Assembly: GCA_019321725.1 (NCBI GenBank) | Contig: CM033108.1 | Coordinates: 18,117,799-18,181,798 of the forward strand | Direction of reading: 5' to 3' | Length of the DNA stretch: 64,000 bases | DNA from: Paulownia fortunei | Taxonomy: Eukaryota > Streptophyta > Magnoliopsida > Lamiales > Paulowniaceae | Shown: positions 48,548 to 58,777 of the stretch, one piece after another | Layout of the letters: each line of letters starts with the position of its first letter | How positions within the stretch are numbered: position 1 is the stretch's first letter | The notes under the pieces: model-generated | Seen by the model: the letters and a program-made list of their open reading frames with translations, nothing else | Told to the model about the DNA's origin: nothing | Database searches by the model: none | Translations under genes and position numbers: made by a program

Positions 48548-48613
48548 TGCCAAGAGTACACAAATGTAGTAGCACAACTATCTACACTCTACTACAACCT
48601 TTAGAGAGGCCAT
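48548..48613 (+). pseudogene. G4 gypsy integrase, left fragment
   Basis: The frame reads CQEYTNVVAQLSTLYYNL then a stop, the piece after the zinc-binding HHCC motif of Tat-type integrases. It stops exactly where the TRIM-like element begins and resumes after it, at 52480, in matching order. Confidence 0.6.
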
Positions 48614-48963
48614 TGTCAAATCGGGTAATTCCGCACTTCACATAATGCAGATGTGGTGCCTCGATCTCTTGAGGCCAACCTCATCCAACGGGACATAATT
48701 GATTTCGCCCTGTCTTAGGCACATTAGATAAATAACTCCAAAAACTAACTAGTTTGTGTAGGGATGGCCAAGTCCCTTCTTCAATGTCAAATCTAAGACT
48801 AGCGATAAACTCCCTGAACTTAATCGAGTCAGCATGCCTGAAATTCAAAGGGTCTACACAAATCTCCCATACGTCCTGATTTGGAACCCTTTCTACCATA
48901 TACATCTCTATCATTTAACCATTGCTTGTCCATGATAGATACTCCCATAATCGAGATGTGACA
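48614..48963. repeat. TRIM-like left terminal repeat
   Basis: 350 bp with TGTCA / TGACA ends. It is collinear with the right repeat (shared phrases CCTGTCTTAGGC, GGGATGGCCAAGT, AAAGGGTCTACACAAATC). Confidence 0.65.
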
Positions 48964-49229
48964 TCCTCCCCATCTAATATGGTGTACGACCTCATACACG
49001 GGCCAACCACATCTACAGTGCCCAACCATGTTGCCCTCTTGGCAATCCATGAGTCCTTTGACTTCTATGTGCCCCTCACACACCAACTACACCAGGAGGT
49101 TGTAAAAGGACAAAAAGAGGCTCCCAATGATCACCCAACAATGCTCGACTCTCTGCCTACTCTACCCCATCTTTGTGAGAGCGTTTGGTCTAACCATGGA
49201 AGATGAATGCCAGGACGACTCAAACTATT

Positions 49230-49402
49230 TATCACAAACTAGGTAATTTCATCTCCACATAAGGCCCAACCTCATTCAACGGGAGAATTACTGATTTCAC
49301 TCTGTCTTAGGCTCATCAGGAGAACGGCTCTAGAACTTGACCAATTTATGTAGGGATGGCCAAGTTCCTTCTTCAATATCAAGTTCAAGACTAGTGATAA
49401 GT
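49230..49402. repeat. TRIM-like right terminal repeat, first half
   Basis: It matches 48614-48790, lacks ~22 bp after CATAAGGCC, and is broken at 49402 by the solo LTR. The second half is 52317-52475. Confidence 0.65.
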
Positions 49403-52316
49403 TGTAATACCCAAGCTTCATACTACTCACTTGACCAATATGATTCATGCACTATATACTACTTATATGCTAATTTGCATTAACATCTACATCGCATCTT
49501 TTATAGCATTCTTAATCATTATACCTCCAATGCTCTCACTTAATGTTAGTGGTTGAGATCCTACAACCTAATTAAGTGATTCTATATTTAGATAAGATAA
49601 AGAATAGATTGATCAATATAATGGATATTCATAGGTTGTATGTTATAATTTTAGAAGTGTTAAAGGTGTCACTAGTAATCTTATATGATTCGATTCGATT
49701 TGATCGAGGTATTTTAAAGGTATATACATCCATAGATTAACATACTTAGGATATTAGACATGATATAATGTGATTTAAGTGTCATAATACAAGATTCATA
49801 TGTTCATGTGATTTTAGAAAATGAAAACTAGACAATCATTTAAGAATCGAATATCGATTGGTTTGGAAATCGAATGAACGGTTAAAAAATTAGGGCATAA
49901 TATATTATCCGATCATATGGAGATTAAAGTAGGTTGTACATAGTTAAATAAGTAATGAGAAAAACTAGATTAGGACTGCATAATGTATAAAAAATATCAG
50001 ATTTGAACCACAACTTGACACCTCAACCTTGCTACCTCAAGCTTTGCCATCTCAAGCTTCCATCTCAACCTTTCTTCATTTCTATCCCTGAGCCACGACC
50101 AAAAACTATTTTCTGAGCTATTTCACTTTCAAAACCTTCATATTTAATGTTAGAAATTGCTCTCAAGTAATTCCAAGTAAAGAAAAAAGTGAAGAAAGTA
50201 AAGGGAAGTAAGGAGGAGCAAGTTGAATCTAAAATCTGTGCATAGGTGAGCTTTAATTCATATTTTTTATTTAAGTTCTTGAATTGTTTGAGGGTTTATG
50301 ATTTTTTAAAGCTTCTATTATTGATTATAATTATGTTAGGATATTATTTGTGGTCTTTTAGTTCATAAAAGGAGGAGTTTTAGTTGCAAAATCACAATAA
50401 AAATCACTAGGGACAGAAACTGTGTACTTGCTGATTTTTTATATTTATGCTTTATATATATATGTATAATAACTTGATTAAAACCTGTGTATTTCACCAT
50501 ATATGTGTTTATATATGAGTCTAGGTGATTTATGTAAGTTTAGAGAGGTATAAATTGTAATATAGTGTGATAATTAAAGAGGTGCTCAAAATTGTCTTCT
50601 TTGAAATTCAGATTTTGTCCTATGTGAATGGTGCTGGTTTTGCATCAATAAATCCATTAGTTTTGGTAGTACTTTGACCTGGTTGTTTCTTTATATGTGT
50701 TATCTAAGTATGGTGAAAATATGGGAGTGATTGAATGTACTTAAGGGTGCCAAAACTATTAATGTCATTAAGTGTGCAAAATTGTCACGGTAGGAAAATA
50801 ATCTGTTTCAATATGTTGTGAAGAGAGCTGAACTTGGGAAGTTATATCCATGATTTTTAGTAATTATATGATATGGTTACATTTATATACATGTTATCTA
50901 AGTGTGGTAAAAATTTGGGCGTGATTGGATAAGTTTAGGGATGTCAAAATTATCATGCAACTAAATTGAATAGCAAGTAAATATGAAAATATGAATCTGT
51001 CCCATTTGATAACTTAGCATATTTCAACCTAGACATGTTGTTATTGAGTGTTAACAATTAGGTACATGATATTAGAATTATAATACTTCAATTATATGAT
51101 ATTTACATGTATCTAAGATGAGAAATTAAGGTATTGGAGGGACTAGATTGGGTTCTAGTTTGTAAAACCTAGATAGCTCGGTGTTTAAGGTCTTAGTATA
51201 ATATTTTATGCTTTCAACTTGCTAAATTGTTGATGATATTAAATTTGACTGAGAGTCTTATGATTCTTGAAATATGTTGAGAGCAAGATGACTTGCATTT
51301 CATATTGAACATACCATTCATGAGCATTTATATGTGCATGCACAGCATGAGTATAGTGGAGGTTATTGCATGCACGATATGATTTGAGACATGGTTTTCA
51401 AAAAGAAAATATTTTGGTTGGCCACTACTAGTGTACCGATGTATGCGAGGCATGCTTATATGATATTTTAGGGTGTCGTGAGTGTTACTTCTTGGAGGAT
51501 CACAAGGGTTGACAGGGGGTGTGTCTCTGGTGGTCACGAGAGTATGGACCACTTGACTGTACCCTTATTGATTCCGCCAGTGGGAAGACTTCTAAAGGAT
51601 CACAGAGAAAGACAGATGGTGGACCTCTGGTGATCCCAGGAGATGGCCCTTGGATTGAGTCAATTTATTTATGGCCATGTGATTATTGATGTCATTTAGA
51701 GCTCTATCCGATGCATAGTAGGTGGGCCAAGGGCCTAATAAATGAAGTGATTTTTTTATAAAAACTCTTTGATTTATGAGTACTCAGTTTAATACATTAT
51801 AGCATCATATCTTAGAGTTGAGTTGCATGACATTTTATATCATACTCTTGTCATGCATGATTTTTACTTATTGAACGTTAGCTCATGTAGTTCATGCATT
51901 GTAGGTGATCATTGTGAGACTTGAGACCTTTGGTTTACTGGCTGGCAATGGAGCTCCTACAGGCTTTCAAAGATCAATATACTTGGATGATGACCTGTTG
52001 GCCTATTTTGTGGGCTGTGTTTTTTATTTTACAGTTATTGTATTATATTAGTGACTTTATCCTGTATATCACTTTCAAAATCCTTTGTGATAGAGAGTTT
52101 AGGTTTGTGATGATTTTGATAGACTTGGTTAATGTTTAATAACTACATATGTATATATAGTGTGATAGGATATGAAAGCACTTTACTTTTATTAATGTTT
52201 TGTTGAACTGAGTAGAAAAAAAGAAGTTATACACATGCATACATGCACAAATTATGTTGCACAGGTTGTTTATATATATATATATATTTTATACATATTA
52301 TTGGGAGGTTGTGACA
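49403..52316 (+). repeat. solo LTR, 2.9 kb, chromovirus (Tekay/Del-like)
   Basis: It starts TGTAATACCC and ends GGTTGTGACA, flanked by TAAGT and TAAGC (4 of 5 match), inside the right repeat of the TRIM-like element; removing it restores that repeat. Length, the TGTAATACCC start, and the phrase TTATTGAACGTTAGCTCATG near 51868 followed by GTAGGTGATCATTGTGAG recall Tekay/Del gypsy LTRs (inference). No internal region or second LTR exists, so recombination between two LTRs probably removed the rest. A (TA)n tract lies at 52270-52287. Small frames (51328-51552, 51921-52139) are not genes. Confidence 0.7.
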
Positions 52317-52475
52317 TAAGCTCTCCAAACTTAACCGGGTTAGCATACTTGAACTCTAAAGGGTCTACACAAATCTTCCACACCTCCTGATCTGGAACCC
52401 TTCCTGTCGTATATAATTTTGCTCTTTTAACCAATGATAACCTATAATAGATACTTCCATGACCGGGACGTGATA
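52317..52475. repeat. TRIM-like right terminal repeat, second half
   Basis: It resumes with AGCTCTCCAAACTTAACCGG, matching 48808 onward, and ends GGGACGTGATA. Its antisense frame (52270-52479) resembles the antisense frame of the left repeat, which only reflects the duplication. Confidence 0.65.
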
Positions 52476-52479
52476 CCAT

Positions 52480-53300
52480 GCTCTTAAGTTAATGTGGAAC
52501 ATATATTGTGTGCCTTTTTTCCTAATGAGCACATAGAGGAATTTTTTTATAGTATCTGTTGATTACTTTATGAAGTAGTGAAGGTTGAATCATTGGCCAA
52601 GATCTTGGAGAAAGAAGTGAGAAAAGATGTGTAGCAGGATATGTGTAGGTTTGACATACCTATGACTTTTGTAATAGATAACGGTACTCAATTATAAAGG
52701 GGCCAACTTCAGAATTGGTGTCAAGAGTTGTCTATTAAAAAAATCTTTACCTATATTGGGAACTCACAAGCTAAGAAAGTAGAAATAACTAATCGAACTA
52801 TATTTAAAAACTTAATTGGAAGAGCCTAAAAGAAGTTGGCTATGATATTTTGTAGGCTTATAAAACCGAGAGCAAGAATTGGAGAATCACCCTTTAATCT
52901 TATTTATAGCACAAAGGTTATTATCCCTGCAAAGATTGGATAAATCTCTTAGAGGTTCAAATACTATGATCCCACCACCAATTTTTGAGACATAAGAGTG
53001 AACTTGGACTTGGCAGTAAAAAAAAAAGAAAAAAGGAATGTTAGGGCAGAGATGTACAAAGCAAATATGGCGAGAGCCTACAACACTAGGCTCTGCTCCA
53101 AAAGTTTTCAAGTTGGATACTAAGTTCTAAGAAAGGTAGAAGTTTGGAGACATAATAAAAAACTTGATGCAAAGGGGAAGGTCCATATAAAGTCTCACAA
53201 GTGGGAAACCTAGGGGGCTACCAGTTATAACAATTAGATGGAAGAGACCTCCCTCAAACTTGGAACGTCGCTAATATGAAAAAGTACTATATTTGAGAAG
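52480..53300 (+). pseudogene. G4 gypsy integrase, right fragment (core and C-terminus)
   Basis: It continues the fragment at 48548. FFIVSVDYFMK near 52545-52580 is the first catalytic block, then shifts. ESLAKILEKEV is followed by MTFVIDNGTQL (second Asp) near 52660-52695. NWCQELSIKKIFTYIGNSQA and KKVEITNRTIFKNL carry the glutamate block (the Glu in VEITN). GESPFNLIYSTKVIIPAKIG is at about 52880-52940. The C-terminal part ends GEGPYKVSQVGNLGGYQL and TWNVANMKKYY by ~53297. At least six stops or shifts. The wording is of the Tat/retand type rather than the G3 sequence, so this is a second, distinct gypsy element. Confidence 0.8.
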
Positions 53301-53929
53301 ATACTTTATATTTGTAGAATATTTCCTTTTTATCTTCTCTTGTTATGTCTATGTACTCAATTAATTTGTGGCAAACCAAAACCATGCATAAACTTCATCT
53401 TTTATTATAAAAGTATGATTTTCCCCTATTACATACTTTATAGTGCAAAAATAAAATAGTAAACACAAGACGTCCTAGAGCTAGCATGCCTTTGAAGAGG
53501 TCTTGCCCAAAGGATGAGTTAAGATTGCCTATGAAAACATAAGTCGTCTACCTGAGGTACATATCCAGCACAAACCTTAGGGACCATAACCAAACTTCTC
53601 AAAGGTTAGGTGTAAACTAACCAAGAAAACATCAAGTCCCCCTTTTAGTTAGTCAATAAATGATCTAACCTTAAAACCATAAATATATTCCCTCCAAGGT
53701 TAGAAACAACAAAATTAATAGCAGTCAATGTGCTCCATAAACTCAACTAATAAATTACAAGAAAACTAGTGTTCTGAAACAAAATAAGAATAAATCCCTA
53801 AGAAAGCACAATCTAAAGTCCAAAATTAAAATTGAAAAGAAAAGGAGTACATCTCAAAACTACTACTACATGCACTTTAGAAAACACAAGTAACTATGAC
53901 AAATAAAATCAAGCCTTCAAGGTTGTGTA
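53301..53929. other. G4 post-pol spacer
   Basis: Non-coding AT-rich sequence between integrase and the antisense ORF. A slightly GC-richer patch lies at 53466-53640 (CAAGACGTCCTAGAGCTAGC-like). No gene seen. Confidence 0.45.
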
Positions 53930-54823
53930 ATCTCCACTGTTATTCCCAACAATAGGGAGAACTCACTCCCATGAGAAGTCATGGTTGCTTCAAGGGTCCA
54001 GGAGAGACATTCCTCAATTAACATAGCCTCATCAATCTCGATGCTTGCATCATCTGGCACATCAGGATCTAAAAATATGAAGTCTTCCCCAAGTTAATAG
54101 CATGTCTCCCTCAACTTGATTTGATAATCCCAGATAATCTGATCATAGATAGCTAAGGCCTTTTCCAATATTGATCTCCGCAAATAGGGAGAATTCTTAA
54201 AATCTTCATGTTGTTCCTTCTTAAGCTCCTCTAGGAAATTCTTCCTCGTCTCTAACTTCAAAAACTTCTTCCTAGATGAAACCTCCCACTAGAAGCTGCC
54301 CTTCGACCTATTGAGATCTTTTATCATAAGACCAAACCCTTTTATAAGTGGAAAACCTCACACTTGGACTCCTCATAGTTGTCTTTGGACAAGCTATCTC
54401 TATTTGTGCATGCCACCATGCTAGTGCAATCTCTCCAAAATAGTATTGATCTAAAGAAACAAGAAAAATTCACCAAAGTCATAAAACAATACGAGTTACA
54501 ACAAAGCGATAAATAACAAGTAGTCACCCTTGCAGATTCACCATAAAGCATAAAGTCAATAATATCATAAGTGAGTTATCAAAAGTAGTAAAGTTGTAGT
54601 CACACTACACTCCGAGCTTTCTCCCAACCCTAATTAACATCTATGGTGTCCCACAACAAAGATACCCCCTCCTAATAGTTGAGGGCAAATGAAAATATCC
54701 CCTTGCTAATCCCATGAATAGTGGATAGCTCAAAAGGACTATCCCGCTTTGAAGGAGAAACAGAAGGAGTGGGAGTTGGACTACAATCATCACTACAACC
54801 CAAACTAGTAATAGTAAGTGCTA
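53930..54823 (-). pseudogene. G4 antisense ORF, C-terminal part (Ser/Pro-rich then coiled coil), broken
   Basis: Read leftward from 54823: SSLGCSDDCSPTPTPSVSPS and KRDSPFELSTIHGISKG, then WDTIDVN, a stop, GWEKARSVV. 54551-54342 includes TNRDSLSKDNYEESKCEVFH. A heptad-rich stretch LEELKKEQHEDFKNSP and RRSILEKALAIYDQIIWDYQ (about 54240-54120) suggests a coiled coil, and an acidic tail follows (FIFLDPDVPDDAS). The composition is clearly protein-like despite several stops. The N-terminal part lies at 60793-61700, beyond the inserted element 54829-60792. Confidence 0.6.
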
Positions 54824-54828
54824 TAACT

Positions 54829-56776
54829 TTAAGGTTACAAACTCAAGTACAGGTTGTGTTAAGTAATACATTTCTCTGGAGTTCGAGGTCGATCCACAGG
54901 GAAGTTTTTTTAAGTTTTCAGGATTATATTTCTTAAAAGATATGCTCAATATAGTTTAGAATATAAAGAAAAACTTATGCTATAACTAAGAAATCAAAGT
55001 AATAAAAATACTGAGGATTAGGGATCTGCGATAAAGAAATAATTATTATTTATTTTTACCTCTTTTAAATGACACTATTGGAATCTATACACAATGAAGG
55101 TTCCAATGAAAAGATATTATTGAATAGCTCATGCATTAAGGTAATCATGATAATGTCTTACTATTTGCAAATTATCTCTTAATAGTAATACTTGTTTATG
55201 GGATCAAGTATTTATGCACTTTGTCTACAACAAATCAAGGTTTCATGTTAGCAGTCAGTGTAGTAGAACCGTACAATAATCTAAATGAACCAAGTATTTG
55301 TTGTGCCATTGGTGATACATAAATCAAGAATCGCCACTAAACAAGAAGGCTTTTAATGCCAACACTTATTTATGAGATTAAGTATTTATGCATACCATTG
55401 TCTACAACAAACAAGGTTTCACATTCGCAGTCAGTGTAGTAGAACCGTATAATAAGGTAAATGAACCTAATTATTTGTTGTGTCATTGGTGATACGTAAA
55501 TCAAGAATTGCCACTAAATAAGAAGGGTTTTAATGCCAACCCTTATTTATAGGATTAAGTATTTGTACACACCTTTATCTACAACAAATCAAGATTTTAC
55601 ATTAGCAGTCAGTGTAGTAGAACCGTATAATAAACTAAATGAACCAAGGTATTTGTTATGCCATTAGTGATACATAAATCAAGAATCACCACAAAACAAT
55701 GAGGGTTTTAATAAAAAATTAAAAAAATAATACAACACATCTCAACATTATGCACCTTTATAACCATTCTTCTTCCTCCATCAAGAGGTTCATCATTTCT
55801 CCTCAGCTAAACAAAATTTAGAAAGATATAAAATAAGTAGAAAATACTAAACATATAAGAGAAACTAGAGAATACATTTCTATTATAACTAGAAAACTTA
55901 CATTACTACTAGGACACTTAGCCTAAAGAAAGATAATAATAAAGCTTTCTTTCCCTCTTTAAGGGTTTTTGTATTTCTTCAATGACATGTAAGAACCCCT
56001 ATTTATAGTAGAAGAATGCCTAAATTAGCATCTCCAGATGCACTCTAACATTTACTTCAAATATGCTCTAAATTCATATGTCCTTTTTAGATCCAATTCT
56101 TGTCACATATTTTTCTCCATGAAATTAGCTAATTTTGAAAAAGTGATCAATACGAAAGCTGTGTATTTGTCGGTATCTTTATTTTGTAACTTGAATCACT
56201 TAATTGCAACTACTAGAGAGAAATTTATGCTTGATTTAAGGAGGTGTCTCAGCAGAGATAAATTCCTTCCAATACACATAATTGGATGAATTTTCTGCTT
56301 TAATCAAGGCTGAATTGGGCCGAACTTCCAATATAAAAGTTGTAATTCTAGCTTTTTTTCTTTCAAATGAAGTAAGATTTAGATCTATAGGACTTCTGAA
56401 GATAGAGTTATGCCCAAAATACAAAAACTGTACAAATCTAGAAATATGCTTATTTTGAATTTAATGTAAGCCCAACAATCACTTGCAAAGTCTATATAAG
56501 TTTTTGCATATATTTTGATCTGCACATGATAGATTTAGGCAAAAATATGGCCTTTTTCTTTTAATTATGATGCTTTTTTGATCCAATAAAATATTATCTT
56601 CCAACTGGCTCATGAAACGTGTTATCTTCTTTGGTTTCATTTGGGCTCTTTTTGATCTCTTTTTGTTCATTAAGTCTCTAATACAAAAGATTAATAAAAT
56701 TATAATATTAACAAAAATAAAGCAAGGAAAGCATAAATGATTTGATATAAAAATATGTCAAAATATGCACTTATCA
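54829..56776 (+). repeat. family R 5' LTR with three ~177-bp monomers
   Basis: It starts TGCTATAACTTTAAGG and ends ATGCACTTATCA. It aligns with the solo LTR 29603-31212 throughout, except for the expanded tandem array. The 62- and 83-codon frames at 56038-56424 have no domain. Confidence 0.75.
55177..55705. repeat. tandem array, ~177-bp monomer, 3 copies
   Basis: Monomers begin near 55177, 55350 and 55529 with a TTAATGCCAACACTTATTTATG-type phrase. Each carries GCAGTCAGTGTAGTAGAACCGT and ends AAATCAAGAATCGCCAC. Only the first copy of the start phrase is more diverged. Confidence 0.8.
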
Positions 56777-58777
56777 AATTCTCTCACAATTAACCCTTGC
56801 TTGTCTCTAAACTAATCCACTTTTGTAGAAAATAACGATTGCATTTAGCATATGCAACAAGCTTTTAAAATCCTAGGTAGCCTATAGAGGATGAGTTATT
56901 GTCTCATGAGAGTTTTCAACTGTGATACTCACAAACACCTATGATGACTAATTTCCAACCATTATTCTCAGGAAGCAATAAAAGTAATATAGAAATGAAA
57001 TCAAACAAGTGTTAAATCTAACCCTTAGTGATTCAAAAGTCAATACATTTCCACAATAACCATACATAAGTGTGTATGTGTGAATAGTTAATGTCAACAG
57101 TGACGAAACCATGCATGCTTCAAACAAGTGAATTCCCATAGAACCTCACAAAAACCATCATCCAATCTCTAATGGAAGACTTAAACACCATATGTTCTTC
57201 CTTTGGTACAAATCTCTACTACACCGAAGGCACCACACGAAATCAAAAGGTTTTCAACAAATGTTGTAATGGGGCCAAATGGTAGTGATGTGGCTAAGAA
57301 ATAAAATGATAAGATGCAACAAAAGTTCTAAAAACTTTATGGGATTAGAGATATAGAGTTTATCAATATAGAATTCTCATACTCCACGAGTTTCAACATC
57401 GGGGCCTGTTGTTATTGAATTGGACACCTCTTCATTATTCTTATTGATTTTGAAACATCCCATTTTAGTTGCAACTCATAATATTTTTAACACTTTTCAA
57501 TTTTTAGTTTTTTATGAGAAACTCCCCCACACTTATCTTTTATTCCTACCCAAATTACGTTTGCAAGCTCACCTTATCAATGGAATATCTCTTAAGCTTC
57601 AAATCATTTTTGGAACAAGGGTAAGAGTGTATTTAGGCTAGGTAAAAAAATATGGTTACCACAGAAAAAAGTTTATTTATTGAAAGACTCAAAGTGACTC
57701 ACTATGGGGGATGCTCTCTTGGAACATCACATGGGGAACAAGCTGATTTAGCCATGGTGCTAAAAAGCCTAATGCCTTAATTATTTTTCAGGTGGTGCTC
57801 AATCAGTCGTTCACCTCAATAAATCAAAAGGAAAAGTTCTAACTTTGAACACCTATATATCGAAAATTCAAGTGATGATTAAAGCGAGGGCATAAAAACT
57901 ACCAATTTTGGCATGCTTGTCTTTATACCGAATAATATAACTATTTGTGTAAAATGATTTGAGTATACTTATCACAAAAATATATTAACCAAAGAACTAC
58001 ATCAAAGTCAAAAACAACATCCATCATCAATCAAACCATATTATTCATTCTTAATTTTAATCATTGAAGTTGGAAGAACATTTACAACTAAAAAAAAATT
58101 AGAATTCACAAACTTGTCATGTTATACAAAAAAAATAGGGGTACATCTCAAGAGTATTAAAGTTATACTTTACTCTGCTACTTTTTTTCATGGTTTCAAC
58201 GAACCCAAAATAAAACACGCTTGAATTTAAAAAAAGAAAAATCTAGAAAAACATACATTGAACATACAAGACATGATATCAACTATCATCTCCCCCAACC
58301 TAATCGAGATATTGTCCCCAATGTCGAAAATAAATAGGAAAGTAGAGTTTAGAAGATATTACCTAAAATGTGACTTATTGAAAAATAAAGTTGAAACAAC
58401 ACAATATATACATTATTAGTTGAAACCATTAAGGATAAATTTCACAAGCTGAGAGTCAAATTCATTTTGCATTTTGATCATTGTCCCTATGGGACTAATC
58501 CACACGAGCCAAGGCTGGATCAGGTTTTGACAAATATGCTAGAAGTTGATCAATTAATTGGTCAGGTATTGGAGCATAATGAGAATTCATCTCGTAGATG
58601 GTGAAATAAAATATTTTTCTACATCATAATCTACAAAAGATAGCAATCTATCAAAAAAACCATTAACATTAAGAATACCTACATTTTTTTGTGAATGTTG
58701 ACTTGTGCACAAGAGACAACTTGGAATAATTCCTCCAGTGTACCAAAATCATCAGGTAGAGTGATGAATGCATTTTG
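56777..58777. other. family R internal region, non-coding
   Basis: It begins AATTCTCTCACAATTAACCC after the LTR; no primer site could be assigned. It contains two CCCCC-rich phrases (CTCCCCCACACTTATC near 57522 and TCTCCCCCAACCTAATCG near 58289). No polypurine tract is seen before 58778, consistent with a small deletion that also removed the start of the 3' LTR. Confidence 0.5.

Larger units (their letters stand above)
48614..52475. mobile_element. TRIM-like element (about 0.94 kb before it was itself interrupted)
   Basis: Two direct repeats of ~340 bp frame a 266-bp non-coding centre: 48614-48963 and 49230-49402 plus 52317-52475. The left repeat starts TGTCA and ends TGACA; the right has TATCA and TGATA. 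CCAT directly precedes and follows the element (48610-48613, 52476-52479). Short LTR-like repeats, no coding and a small duplication fit a terminal-repeat retrotransposon in miniature. I could not find a convincing primer site. Frames at 48681-49206 are not supported as genes. Confidence 0.6.

Noticed and set aside
48681..49206. Overlapping frames on both strands that look protein-like (VPNQDVWEICVDP)
   Set aside because: They fall in the TRIM-like repeat and are copied in its second repeat; openness reflects the duplication, and no domain is recognised.
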